Under the pieces are notes generated by a model. That model was not told the DNA's origin, did no database searches, and worked only from the letters and a program-made list of their open reading frames with translations. Of a stretch of 64,000 nucleotides of DNA, positions 19,201-26,750 are shown piece by piece. The number at the start of each line of letters is the position of its first letter. Position 1 is the first letter of the stretch. Source of the DNA: G965277745 sp965277745 (GTDB taxonomy: Bacteria > Pseudomonadota > Gammaproteobacteria > Cardiobacteriales > Cardiobacteriaceae); the NCBI GenBank assembly GCA_965277745.1, contig OZ255837.1:1116001-1180000 (forward strand), in the 5' to 3' direction. The translations under genes were made by a program, and so were the position numbers.

Positions 19201-20487
19201 TCCGGTGAACTGTCGATCATCGATCGCGACGGCCACGAGCGCGAACGTCACAAGTTGCCGTACGGCGCGATTCTGACGGTCGCCAATGGCGATGTGGTCA
19301 AACCGGGCGAGACACTGGCGCTGTGGGATCCGCATACCCATCCGATTATCGCCGAGCGTGCGGGAAAGGCGGCGTTCTTCGATTTCGAGGAGGGGCTTAC
19401 CGTGCAATCCTCCTCTGATGTCGAGACCGGATTGACCATCCTCACCGTGATGGAAAACGCGCAGCGTCCGATCGCCGCCAAAGACAAGCGACCTTTGATC
19501 CAATTATGTGATGACAAGGGTCAACCCCTTATCCAGTCGGGATCCGATCTGCCGGTGAACTACCTGCTGCCGGCCGGCGCCGTCGTCACTACCACTGACG
19601 GGGCGGAGGTGCACGTTGGCGACATACTCGCGCGGATACCGCAGGTCTCCGGCAAGACCTGGGACATCACCGGCGGTCTGCCGCGCGTGGCCGATCTGTT
19701 CGAAGCACGCAAACCGAAAGATCCGGCCATTCTCGCCGAAACCAGCGGCAGCGTTTCTTTCGGCAAGGAAACCAAAGGCAAACAGCGTCTGGTGATTACC
19801 GCGGAGGATGGGGAGTCGTTTGAAATCCTGATTCCCAAGTGGCGCCGTCTGAACGTGTTCGAAGGCGAACAGGTGAAAAAAGGCGAAGTGCTCGCCGACG
19901 GCGAACCGAGCCCGCAGGATATCCTGCGTCTGCGCGGTATCCATGAACTCAACGCCCACATTGTCCGTGAGATTCAAAACGTCTATCGCCTGCAAGGGGT
20001 GAAGATCAACGATAAACACATCGAAGTGATCGTCCGTCAGATGTTGCGCAAGGCGACGGTTGTCGATCCGGGCGAATCCGATTTGATCGCCGGGGAACAA
20101 ATGGAACGCGGCCGCCTGTTGAAGATCAACGATCGCCTCGTTTCTCAGGGCAAGGCGCCGGTCCGCTACGAGCCGGTGCTTATGGGAATCACCAAGGCAT
20201 CCCTTGCCACCGAATCGTTCATTTCCGCGGCGTCGTTCCAAGAGACCACCCGTGTGCTTACCGAAGCGGCGGTGGTCGGGGAGGCCGACGAGTTGCATGG
20301 CCTCAAGGAAAACGTCATTGTCGGGCGCCTGATTCCGGCGGGCACCGGCCTTGCCTATCATCAGCAGTCGCGGCAGATGCGCGCCGAGGATCATTTCGTC
20401 CCCTTGGCGCGCCACGAGCAGGCTCATGCAGAGGCGCCCGAAGAAGCGGCCTTCGAAGAAGCGCTCTCGGATTCCGCAGGACAATGA
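16273..20487 (+). CDS. rpoC: RNA polymerase beta' subunit
   Basis: The largest polymerase subunit, holding the active-site magnesium. I use ATG 16273, preceded by AGGTGG, rather than the TTG at 16255; this gives MKELIDMYKPR and 1404 residues (1407 in E. coli). The N-terminal zinc site shows CLCGKYKR and CERCGVEV; the catalytic motif NADFDGDQMAVH is present, as is a second zinc-type cluster (CGARHGVCAKCYGRDL) near residue 890. The C-terminal tail is Glu/Ala-rich. A promoter for the next gene begins 7 bp after its stop. Confidence 0.98.
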   Translation: MKELIDMYKPRDVAEDFDNIRIGLASPDVIRSWSYGEVKKPETINYRTFKPERDGLFCAKIFGPMKDYECLCGKYKRLKHRGVVCERCGVEVTKSSVRRERMGHIDLATPVAHIWFLKSLPSRIGLLLDLTLREIERVLYFESFIVLDPGMTPLEVKQLLSEEQYMHALEEYGHEFKAMMGAEAVQYILKNMDVEAEITAIREKLEATHSETKSKRLLKRLKLMDALHKSGNKPEWMILEVLPVLPPDLRPLVPLDSGRFATSDLNDLYRRVINRNNRLKRLLELFAPDIIVRNEKRMLQEAVDALLDNGRRGRTVTGSNKRPLKSLADMIKGKQGRFRQNLLGKRVDYSGRSVITVGPTLRLQQCGLPKRMALELFKPFIFQRLIHDGYAATIKAAKLMVERDAPEVWDALEYVIREHPVMLNRAPTLHRLGIQAFEPLLVEGKAIQLHPLACAAFNADFDGDQMAVHVPLSLEAQLEARALMMSSNNILSPANGEPIIVPSQDMVLGLYYMTRSRINAKGEGMRFADVEEVERAYQSGFVALHALVEVRLEAHDREDPSCDRLVRRKTTVGRALLSRILPKGLAFEHIDQAMNKKAISALIDQCYRQLGLKDTVILADQLMYTGYRYATRSGASIGVVDMVVPEAKGAILADSEAEVKEIEQQYASGLLTGGEKYNKVIDIWSRTNEQVAQKMMEQLGKETVVDREGKSVEQDSFNSVYMMADSGARGSTAQIRQLAGMRGLMAKPDGSIIETPITANFREGLDVLQYFISTHGARKGLADTALKTANSGYLTRRLVDVAQDVVITEADCGTTEGIEIQAVVEGGDVVVSLSERVLGRVLAEPVIDSHSGEVALAAGTLMEEKEIAVLEKAGVDRVVVRSVITCGARHGVCAKCYGRDLARGHRVSVGEAVGVIAAQSIGEPGTQLTMRTFHIGGAAQSAAAIGVIEVKNKGTVRLSNIKTVTNKEGKLVAVSRSGELSIIDRDGHERERHKLPYGAILTVANGDVVKPGETLALWDPHTHPIIAERAGKAAFFDFEEGLTVQSSSDVETGLTILTVMENAQRPIAAKDKRPLIQLCDDKGQPLIQSGSDLPVNYLLPAGAVVTTTDGAEVHVGDILARIPQVSGKTWDITGGLPRVADLFEARKPKDPAILAETSGSVSFGKETKGKQRLVITAEDGESFEILIPKWRRLNVFEGEQVKKGEVLADGEPSPQDILRLRGIHELNAHIVREIQNVYRLQGVKINDKHIEVIVRQMLRKATVVDPGESDLIAGEQMERGRLLKINDRLVSQGKAPVRYEPVLMGITKASLATESFISAASFQETTRVLTEAAVVGEADELHGLKENVIVGRLIPAGTGLAYHQQSRQMRAEDHFVPLARHEQAHAEAPEEAAFEEALSDSAGQ

Positions 20488-20493
20488 AGCGGC

Positions 20494-20522
20494 TTGACTT
20501 TTGAAAAACGAGGGCTTACCAT
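20494..20522 (+). promoter_or_regulatory. Candidate promoter of the rpsL (str) operon
   Basis: TTGACT at 20494-20499 and TACCAT at 20517-20522, spaced 17 bp, directly after rpoC and about 60 bp before rpsL. The -35 is strong, the -10 matches at four of six positions. Confidence 0.45.
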
Positions 20523-20580
20523 GCCCCCCCTTTGGCGTGGTGGCCTTCAGACAAAACGATAACCTTTGGAGAATTCTCGT

Positions 20581-20955
20581 ATGGCGACGATCAATCAGTT
20601 GGTGCGCAAGCCGCGGATCAAACAGGTGGAGAAAAACAACGTTCCCGCTTTGCAGGGATGTCCGCAAAAGCGCGGGGTTTGCACCCGTGTCTACACGACA
20701 ACGCCTAAAAAGCCGAACTCGGCCATGCGCAAGGTTGTCCGTACCCGTCTTACCAACAAGTACGAAGTGACCGCCTACATTGGCGGGGAAGGACATAATC
20801 TTCAAGAGCACAGTTTGGTGCTGATTCGCGGTGGACGGGTAAAAGATCTTCCCGGTGTGCGTTATCACGTGATCCGCGGTGCGTTGGACACCGCGGGCGT
20901 CAAAGACCGCAAGCAGGGGCGCTCCAAATATGGCGCCAAGCAGCCGAAATCTTAA
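20581..20955 (+). CDS. rpsL: Ribosomal protein S12
   Basis: S12 sits at the decoding centre of the 30S subunit and is the streptomycin target. I start at ATG 20581 (MATINQLVRKPR), 124 residues as in E. coli. The streptomycin-relevant TTTPKKPNSA has Lys at both positions and the second hotspot GGRVKDLPGVRYH is wild type, predicting no target-based resistance. GGAG lies before the start. First gene of the str group, with rpsG 18 bp downstream. Confidence 0.98.
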   Translation: MATINQLVRKPRIKQVEKNNVPALQGCPQKRGVCTRVYTTTPKKPNSAMRKVVRTRLTNKYEVTAYIGGEGHNLQEHSLVLIRGGRVKDLPGVRYHVIRGALDTAGVKDRKQGRSKYGAKQPKS

Positions 20956-20973
20956 TTTGTAAGGAAACGTCTT

Positions 20974-21444
20974 ATGTCAAGAAGAGTGCGCGCCCCGATT
21001 CGAGAGATTCTCCCGGATCCGAAGTTCGGTAACTCGGTGGTGACGAAATTCATCAACATGTTGATGGTCGACGGCAAGAAGTCGGTCGCGGAGAAACTCG
21101 TCTATCGGGCGCTTGCCTCGGCCGCTGAAAAAAAGCGCATGCAAGCGGTGGAAGTGCTCGAAGGCGCGCTTGATAAAGTGCGTCCGGCGGTTGAAGTGAA
21201 ATCCCGTCGTGTCGGTGGGGCGACGTATCAGGTGCCGGTGGAAGTGCGTCCGGTGCGTCAGGATTCACTGGCGATGCGCTGGTTGATCGAAGCGGCGCGC
21301 AAACGCGGTGAAAAGTCCATGGCCGAACGTCTGGCTGGCGAATTTGTCGATGCGATACAAGAACACGGCGCAGCGGTGAAAAAACGTGACGATACCCACC
21401 GTATGGCCGAAGCGAACAAGGCGTTCGCGTATTTTCGTTGGTAA
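20974..21444 (+). CDS. rpsG: Ribosomal protein S7
   Basis: 156 residues, standard. S7 nucleates assembly of the 30S head by binding the 3' domain of 16S rRNA. It begins MSRRVRAPIREILPDPKFGN, and the beta-hairpin region reads GGATYQVPVEVRP. The Shine-Dalgarno is AAGGAAA. In E. coli S7 represses the str operon by binding the rpsL-rpsG junction; here that junction is only 18 bp, much shorter than in E. coli, so the same control is uncertain. Confidence 0.98.
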   Translation: MSRRVRAPIREILPDPKFGNSVVTKFINMLMVDGKKSVAEKLVYRALASAAEKKRMQAVEVLEGALDKVRPAVEVKSRRVGGATYQVPVEVRPVRQDSLAMRWLIEAARKRGEKSMAERLAGEFVDAIQEHGAAVKKRDDTHRMAEANKAFAYFRW

Positions 21445-21477
21445 CCCCAGCCCATTTCTTTTTAACGGAGAGCACTT

Positions 21478-23574
21478 TTGGCACGCGAAACCCCCATCGA
21501 GCGATATCGCAATCTTGGCATTATGGCACACATCGATGCCGGGAAAACGACAACGACCGAACGTATCCTGTACTACACGGGCCTGTCCCACAAAATCGGC
21601 GAGGTACACGACGGCGCGGCGACCATGGATTGGATGGAGCAGGAACAGGAGCGCGGGATTACCATCACCTCCGCCGCCACCACCTGTTTCTGGCAAGGCA
21701 TGCAACATCAGTATCCGAAGCACCGCATCAATATTATCGACACGCCGGGACACGTCGATTTCACCATTGAGGTGGAACGCTCTTTGCGCGTGCTCGATGG
21801 CGCTTGCCTGGTACTCGACTCCGTTGGAGGCGTTCAGCCGCAGACGGAAACCGTTTGGCGTCAGGCGAACAAATACAAAGTGCCGCGGATCGCCTACGTC
21901 AATAAAATGGATCGCGTCGGGGCGAATTTCTTGCGCGTTGTCGAGATGATGAAAGAACGCTTGAATACCGTCGCCGTTCCGCTGCAATTGCCGGTGGGCG
22001 CGGAAGATGACTTCCGCGGCGTCATTGATCTCATCAAGATGAAAGAAATCATTTGGAATGAACAGGACAAAGGCCTGACCTTCGAATACGGGGAAATCCC
22101 CCCCGAGTTGCGCGACGATTGCGAGACCTGTCGCGAAGAAATGATCGAAGTCGCCGCCGAAGCCAACGAAGCGTTGATGAACAAATACCTTGAAGAAGGT
22201 GAGTTGACGGAAGAAGAAATCATCGCCGGGCTGCGTATCCGCACGATAAACAATGAAATCGTCCCGGTGCTTTGCGGTTCTTCTTTCAAAAACAAAGGCG
22301 TGCAAGCGATGCTCGACAAGGTGATCGAACTGCTGCCGAGCCCGGTCGATGTGCCGGCGATTCAGGGAATCGATCCGGCGACCGAGACGGCTTGCGAACG
22401 CGAAGCCTGCGATGAGCAACCCTTCTCGGCCTTGGCGTTCAAAGTCGCCACCGATCCATTCGTCGGCACGTTGACCTTCGTGCGTTGTTACTCCGGTGTT
22501 CTGCAAGCGGGTAGCACCGTGCTCAATTCCGTCAAGGACAAGAAGGAACGGGTCGGCCGCATCGTGCAGATGCATTCCAACGAGCGCGTGGAAATCAAGG
22601 AAGTCTATGCCGGCGATATCGCCGCCTGTATTGGCCTGAAAGACGTGATTACCGGTGAGACCCTTTGCGATGCGGGGCATCCGATCATTCTCGAACGCAT
22701 GGAATTTCCGGAACCGGTGATCGCCGTCGCCGTCGAACCGAAGACCAAGTCCGACCAGGAAAAAATGAGCATGGCGCTGGCCAAGCTTGCCCAAGAAGAC
22801 CCGTCTTTTCGCGTTCACAGCGATGAGGAAACCGGGCAGACGATCATCTCTGGGATGGGAGAGCTGCATCTGGAAATCATCGTTGACCGTATGAAGCGTG
22901 AATTCAAGGTTGAAGCGAACGTCGGTGCGCCCCAGGTCGCCTATCGTGAAACCTTGCGTGAAACGATCGAGCAGGAAGGCAAATTCATCCGTCAATCCGG
23001 TGGGCGTGGCCAGTTTGGTCATGTCTGGCTGCGCATCGAGCCTCAGGAAGCGGGATTCGGCTATGAATTCGTCAACAAAATCGTCGGGGGAGTGGTGCCG
23101 AAAGAATATATTCCCGCAGTCGACAAGGGGGTGCAGGAACAAATGCGAAGCGGCGTCCTCGCCGGCTATCCGATGGTCGATGTCAAGGTTACCCTCTACG
23201 ATGGCTCGTATCACGAAGTCGATTCATCTGAAATGGCCTTCAAACTGGCCGCCGCTGATGGGTTCAGACAGGGCGCGCGCAAGGCAAAACCGGTGCTCCT
23301 TGAGCCGATGATGCAAGTGGAAGTTTCCACGCCCGAAGTATACATGGGCGATGTCATCGGCGATTTGAACAGCCGCCGTGGCCTCGTGCAGGGAATGGAA
23401 GACGAGCCGACCGGCAAGATAATCCGCGCCCAAGTGCCGCTTGCCAACATGTTCGGGTACGCGACCTCGCTGCGTTCCCTGAGCCAGGGGCGCGCCAATT
23501 ACGCGATGGAATTCGATTGCTACCATGAAGCGCCGAATAACGTGGTAGATGAAGTTATTAAAACAACCTCTTAA
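21478..23574 (+). CDS. fusA: Translation elongation factor EF-G, TTG start
   Basis: EF-G is the GTPase that drives translocation of mRNA and tRNA and, with RRF, ribosome recycling. The 698-residue protein starts at TTG 21478, read as (M)ARETPIERYRNLGIMAHIDAGKTTTTERI; the next ATG lies after the P-loop begins and would truncate it, and AACGGAG sits 8 bases before the TTG, so the rare start is well supported. The P-loop, DTPGHVDF and NKMDR motifs are present and the C-terminal domains IV-V are complete. It lies between rpsG and the second tuf copy. Confidence 0.97.
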   Translation: MARETPIERYRNLGIMAHIDAGKTTTTERILYYTGLSHKIGEVHDGAATMDWMEQEQERGITITSAATTCFWQGMQHQYPKHRINIIDTPGHVDFTIEVERSLRVLDGACLVLDSVGGVQPQTETVWRQANKYKVPRIAYVNKMDRVGANFLRVVEMMKERLNTVAVPLQLPVGAEDDFRGVIDLIKMKEIIWNEQDKGLTFEYGEIPPELRDDCETCREEMIEVAAEANEALMNKYLEEGELTEEEIIAGLRIRTINNEIVPVLCGSSFKNKGVQAMLDKVIELLPSPVDVPAIQGIDPATETACEREACDEQPFSALAFKVATDPFVGTLTFVRCYSGVLQAGSTVLNSVKDKKERVGRIVQMHSNERVEIKEVYAGDIAACIGLKDVITGETLCDAGHPIILERMEFPEPVIAVAVEPKTKSDQEKMSMALAKLAQEDPSFRVHSDEETGQTIISGMGELHLEIIVDRMKREFKVEANVGAPQVAYRETLRETIEQEGKFIRQSGGRGQFGHVWLRIEPQEAGFGYEFVNKIVGGVVPKEYIPAVDKGVQEQMRSGVLAGYPMVDVKVTLYDGSYHEVDSSEMAFKLAAADGFRQGARKAKPVLLEPMMQVEVSTPEVYMGDVIGDLNSRRGLVQGMEDEPTGKIIRAQVPLANMFGYATSLRSLSQGRANYAMEFDCYHEAPNNVVDEVIKTTS

Positions 23575-23591
23575 TTTAACTGGAGTTTTCG

Positions 23592-24782
23592 ATGTCAAAG
23601 GAAAAATTTGAACGGACCAAGCCGCACGTGAACGTGGGCACGATTGGCCACGTTGACCACGGCAAGACGACGCTGACGGCGGCGCTGACCAAAGTCGGGG
23701 CGGAACGCTTCGGTGGCCAGTTCGAGGCCTACGATCAGATCGACGGGGCGCCGGAAGAACGGGCGCGCGGGATCACCATTTCCACTGCCCACGTGGAATA
23801 TGAATCGCCGTTGCGACACTACGCGCACGTTGACTGCCCGGGCCACGCCGACTACGTGAAAAACATGATCACCGGCGCGGCGCAGATGGACGGGGCGATT
23901 CTCGTCTGCTCGGCGGCCGACGGCCCGATGCCGCAGACGCGGGAACACATTCTCTTGGCGCGTCAGGTTGGTGTGCCCTACATTGTCGTGTATCTGAACA
24001 AAGCGGACATGGTCGACGACGAAGAACTGCTCGAACTGGTGGAAATGGAAGTTCGCGAACTGCTGAGCGAATACAACTTTCCTGGTGACGACACCCCGAT
24101 CATCGTTGGATCGGCGTTGAAAGCGCTGGAAGGCGAGGACTCGGAAATCGGCGTCGCCTCGATCGTCAAACTCGTCGACGCGCTCGACGCGCACATCCCG
24201 GAACCGCAGCGCGACATCGACAAAGCCTTCCTGATGCCGGTGGAAGACGTCTTCTCGATTTCCGGTCGCGGCACCGTGGTGACGGGCCGGGTGGAACGTG
24301 GAGTGGTCAAAGTGGGCGATGAACTGGAAATCGTCGGCCTGAGAGAGAACCAGAAAAGCACCTGCACCGGCGTGGAAATGTTCCGCAAACTGCTCGACCA
24401 GGGACAGGCGGGAGACAACGTTGGCGTACTGCTGCGCGGGACAAAGCGCGAAGACGTCGAGCGCGGTCAAGTACTGGCGAAGCCGGGGAGCATCACGCCG
24501 CACACCAAATTCGAGGCGGAAGTTTACATTCTGTCGAAAGACGAAGGCGGGCGACACACGCCGTTTTTCAAAGGCTACCGTCCGCAATTTTACTTTCGCA
24601 CCACGGACGTGACCGGAGAATGCCTCCTGCCTGACGGCGTGGAAATGGTGATGCCTGGGGACAACGTGAAAATGACGGTGGAACTGCTGCATCCGATCGC
24701 GATGGACGAAGGCTTGCGTTTTGCGATTCGCGAAGGCGGGCGCACGGTTGGCGCCGGTGTCGTCGCCAACATCGTCGAGTGA
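23592..24782 (+). CDS. tuf: Translation elongation factor EF-Tu, copy 2
   Basis: 396 residues, the tufA position after fusA. Protein and DNA match the copy at 7446-8636 throughout as far as I can read, differing only at the final sense codon, GAG (Glu) here against AAG (Lys). All GTPase motifs are as in copy 1. It is preceded by TGGAG and followed after 7 bp by rpsJ, so here the str and S10 groups are joined, unlike E. coli. The two copies are in direct orientation about 15 kb apart, so recombination between them would delete secE-fusA; such deletions would be lethal. Confidence 0.98.
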   Translation: MSKEKFERTKPHVNVGTIGHVDHGKTTLTAALTKVGAERFGGQFEAYDQIDGAPEERARGITISTAHVEYESPLRHYAHVDCPGHADYVKNMITGAAQMDGAILVCSAADGPMPQTREHILLARQVGVPYIVVYLNKADMVDDEELLELVEMEVRELLSEYNFPGDDTPIIVGSALKALEGEDSEIGVASIVKLVDALDAHIPEPQRDIDKAFLMPVEDVFSISGRGTVVTGRVERGVVKVGDELEIVGLRENQKSTCTGVEMFRKLLDQGQAGDNVGVLLRGTKREDVERGQVLAKPGSITPHTKFEAEVYILSKDEGGRHTPFFKGYRPQFYFRTTDVTGECLLPDGVEMVMPGDNVKMTVELLHPIAMDEGLRFAIREGGRTVGAGVVANIVE

Positions 24783-24789
24783 ATCGGCC

Positions 24790-25104
24790 ATGGCGACCAC
24801 GCAGAAAATTCGCATCCGTCTGAAGTCCTACGATCACCGTCTGATCGATGTTTCGGCGAGACAGATCGTCGATACCGCAAGACGTGCCGGCGCCCAGGTA
24901 AATGGCCCGGTACCGCTGCCGGTGAAAAAGGAAATCTACACCGTGCTGATCTCGCCGCATGTCAACAAAGACGCGCGTGATCAGTATGAAATGCGCACCC
25001 ACAAACGGATCATGGACATCGTCGATCCGACGGACAAGACCGTCGATGCGTTGATGAAACTGGATTTGGCCGCGGGGGTTGACGTGAAGATCGAGCTACA
25101 GTAG
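24790..25104 (+). CDS. rpsJ: Ribosomal protein S10
   Basis: 104 residues (103 in E. coli), starting MATTQKIRIRLKSYDHR at ATG 24790; the frame is open further upstream inside tuf but that is shadow. S10 is a 30S head protein and also NusE, the antitermination partner of NusB and NusG. No clear Shine-Dalgarno is visible in the 7 bp between tuf and rpsJ, so its translation may be coupled to tuf. The last codons overlap a strong promoter for the rest of the S10 group. Confidence 0.97.
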   Translation: MATTQKIRIRLKSYDHRLIDVSARQIVDTARRAGAQVNGPVPLPVKKEIYTVLISPHVNKDARDQYEMRTHKRIMDIVDPTDKTVDALMKLDLAAGVDVKIELQ

Positions 25105-25107
25105 AAT
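25079..25107 (+). promoter_or_regulatory. Promoter at the end of rpsJ driving rplC onward
   Basis: TTGACG at 25079-25084 and TAGAAT at 25102-25107 with an ideal 17-bp spacer; the -10 includes the rpsJ stop codon. Transcription should begin around 25113-25116, giving a leader of about 75 nt that contains the hairpin at 25130-25168. Confidence 0.7.
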
Positions 25108-25129
25108 AGCGCGCCTTTGCGATAGGATA

Positions 25130-25168
25130 GAAGGCGACGAGGGTCACCCGCCCTCCTCTCGCCTTTTT
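25130..25168 (+). terminator. Intrinsic terminator or attenuator in the rplC leader
   Basis: AAGGCGA at 25131-25137 pairs with TCGCCTT at 25159-25165, and the inner CGAGGG pairs with CCCTCCTC, followed by a run of five T. It has the form of a rho-independent terminator yet stands 21 bp before rplC in the middle of an essential operon, so conditional readthrough is the likely reason. In E. coli, L4 controls the S10 operon by attenuation in the leader before rpsJ; here the candidate lies after rpsJ. Confidence 0.7.
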
Positions 25169-25188
25169 CATTTAACCGAGGAATATTT

Positions 25189-25827
25189 ATGACAATGGGC
25201 CTGATGGGTCGGAAGATAGGGATGACCCGACTGTTTGACGAGGAGGGTAGCGCGAACGCGGTCACGGTCATCGCCGTCGAGCCGAATCGAATTTCCCAGA
25301 TCAAAACCGAGGCGAACGATGGCTACAATGCCGTTCAGGTGGCGGTCGGTGAACGCAAGACAAGCCGCACAAACAAGCCGATGGCAGGCCATTTCGCCAA
25401 GGCCGATGTGGCGTCGGCGCTGTTGACCAGAGAATTTCGCGTCTCCGCCGAAGAAATCGCCAACTATAGCGTCGGTTCCAGCGTCGAAGCGAACCTCTTT
25501 GCGCAGGGACAAAAAGTCGATGTCCGTGCGCGCAGCATCGGCAAGGGTTACGCCGGTACCATCAAGCGTCACAACTTCCGCGGTCAGCGCAAGACGCACG
25601 GCAACTCGCTTTCTCATCGCGCGCCGGGATCCATCGGCCAGAACCAAACCCCGGGACGGGTCTTCAAAGGCAAGAAAATGTCGGGGCAAATGGGGAACAA
25701 GATGCGCAGCGTCCAGAATCTGGAAATCGCGCGTATCGACAGCGAACGCAATCTCATTCTGATCAAAGGCGCCGTGCCGGGAGCGAAGGGTGGCTTTGTC
25801 ATGATTCGTCCGTCGGTGAAAACGTAA
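25189..25827 (+). CDS. rplC: Ribosomal protein L3
   Basis: 212 residues. L3 binds near the 3' end of 23S rRNA, initiates 50S assembly and reaches the peptidyl-transferase centre with its long loop, seen here as the basic stretch SHRAPGSIGQNQTPGRVFKG; the conserved Gln in that loop is the methylation target of PrmB in related bacteria. It starts MTMGLMGRKIGMTRLF at ATG 25189; an in-frame ATG at 25195 is an alternative. CGAGGAA precedes it. First gene behind the internal promoter and attenuator. Confidence 0.97.
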   Translation: MTMGLMGRKIGMTRLFDEEGSANAVTVIAVEPNRISQIKTEANDGYNAVQVAVGERKTSRTNKPMAGHFAKADVASALLTREFRVSAEEIANYSVGSSVEANLFAQGQKVDVRARSIGKGYAGTIKRHNFRGQRKTHGNSLSHRAPGSIGQNQTPGRVFKGKKMSGQMGNKMRSVQNLEIARIDSERNLILIKGAVPGAKGGFVMIRPSVKT

Positions 25828-25836
25828 GGAGTCGAG

Positions 25837-26445
25837 ATGGATATGCAATTGATCGGTGCCTCCGGCACCATTGCCCTCGCCGATACGGTTTTTTCTGCCG
25901 CGTACAACGAAGCACTGGTTCACCAAGTCGTGGTTTCCGTGCTTGCCGGCGCCCGTTCCGGCACGAAGGCGCAGAAAACCCGTGCGCAAGTTTCCGGGGG
26001 CGGTGCCAAGCCTTGGAAACAGAAAGGGAGTGGTCGTGCCCGTGCTGGCACCATCCGTTCGCCGATCTGGCGTTCCGGCGGGGTGACTTTCGCCGCCCGT
26101 CCGCGTGATTTCAGCAAGAAAGTCAACCGGAAAATGTATCGTGGCGCCCTGCGTAGCATTTTCTCCGAACTGCACCGTAAGGGGCGCTTGCTCGCCCTGG
26201 AGGCGATCGATCTGGAGACCCCGAAAACCAAAACCTTCCTTGCCTTCGCCGCGCAGCACAATCTTGGCGAAAACGTTTTGATCATCAGCGAAAGCGTCAA
26301 CAGCAATGCTTATCTCGGTTCCCGTAATCTGGTGGGGGTGAACCTGATCGATGTGCAAGCGCTCGATCCGGTGCTGTTGCTGCGTCACGAGAAGGTCGCC
26401 GTCGACAGGGCCGCGCTGGAAAAAATCAACGAGTGGTTGTCATGA
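25837..26445 (+). CDS. rplD: Ribosomal protein L4
   Basis: 202 residues (201 in E. coli). L4 lines the peptide exit tunnel with an extended loop, visible as KPWKQKGSGRARAGTIRSP, where macrolide resistance changes occur elsewhere; no unusual insertion is seen. In E. coli L4 also represses its own operon by attenuation and at translation level, which makes it the natural candidate regulator of the hairpin before rplC. AAGGAG lies 6 bases before the ATG. The last codons overlap the rplW start. Confidence 0.97.
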   Translation: MDMQLIGASGTIALADTVFSAAYNEALVHQVVVSVLAGARSGTKAQKTRAQVSGGGAKPWKQKGSGRARAGTIRSPIWRSGGVTFAARPRDFSKKVNRKMYRGALRSIFSELHRKGRLLALEAIDLETPKTKTFLAFAAQHNLGENVLIISESVNSNAYLGSRNLVGVNLIDVQALDPVLLLRHEKVAVDRAALEKINEWLS

Positions 26446-26741
26446 AAGAAGAACGTCTTTTGCAAGTGATCAAGGGGCCGCATGTGACGGAGAAAACCTC
26501 GCAGGTGGCGCAAGAAAAACAACTGGTGTTCAAGGTCGATGCTCAGGCGAACAAGGAAGAAATTCGTCAGGCGGTCGAGCGCTTGCTCGAAGTAAAAGTG
26601 CTCGCCGTGAATACCGTTTATTCGAAAGGTAAGAAAAAGCGTTTCGCTCAGCGTATCGGTTCTCGCAAGAACTACAAAAAGGCCTATGTCAGTCTGGATA
26701 AGTCCGTCGATATGGAAGCGTTGCTTTCGGAGCAGGGATAG
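26442..26741 (+). CDS. rplW: Ribosomal protein L23
   Basis: L23 sits at the tunnel exit and docks trigger factor and SRP. I place the start at ATG 26442 (MKEERLLQVIKGPHVTEK), overlapping the rplD stop in ATGA, for 99 residues (100 in E. coli). The internal NTVYSKGKKKRFAQRIGSRKNYKKA is the rRNA-binding loop region. It is 9 bp before rplB. Confidence 0.96.
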   Translation: MKEERLLQVIKGPHVTEKTSQVAQEKQLVFKVDAQANKEEIRQAVERLLEVKVLAVNTVYSKGKKKRFAQRIGSRKNYKKAYVSLDKSVDMEALLSEQG

Positions 26742-26750
26742 GAGTGAAAG

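Noticed and set aside
18004..19503. 499-codon open frame on the minus strand within rpoC
   Set aside because: Antisense shadow of a strongly biased coding sequence; composition rich in His, Arg and Asp, no ribosome site and no recognisable motif.
21265..23214. 649-codon minus-strand open frame across rpsG and fusA
   Set aside because: Mirror of fusA codon bias; the plus strand is certainly EF-G and S7.
7446..24782. The two tuf copies as ends of a composite mobile element
   Set aside because: They are the normal tufA and tufB positions around conserved essential genes, so gene conversion is the better explanation.
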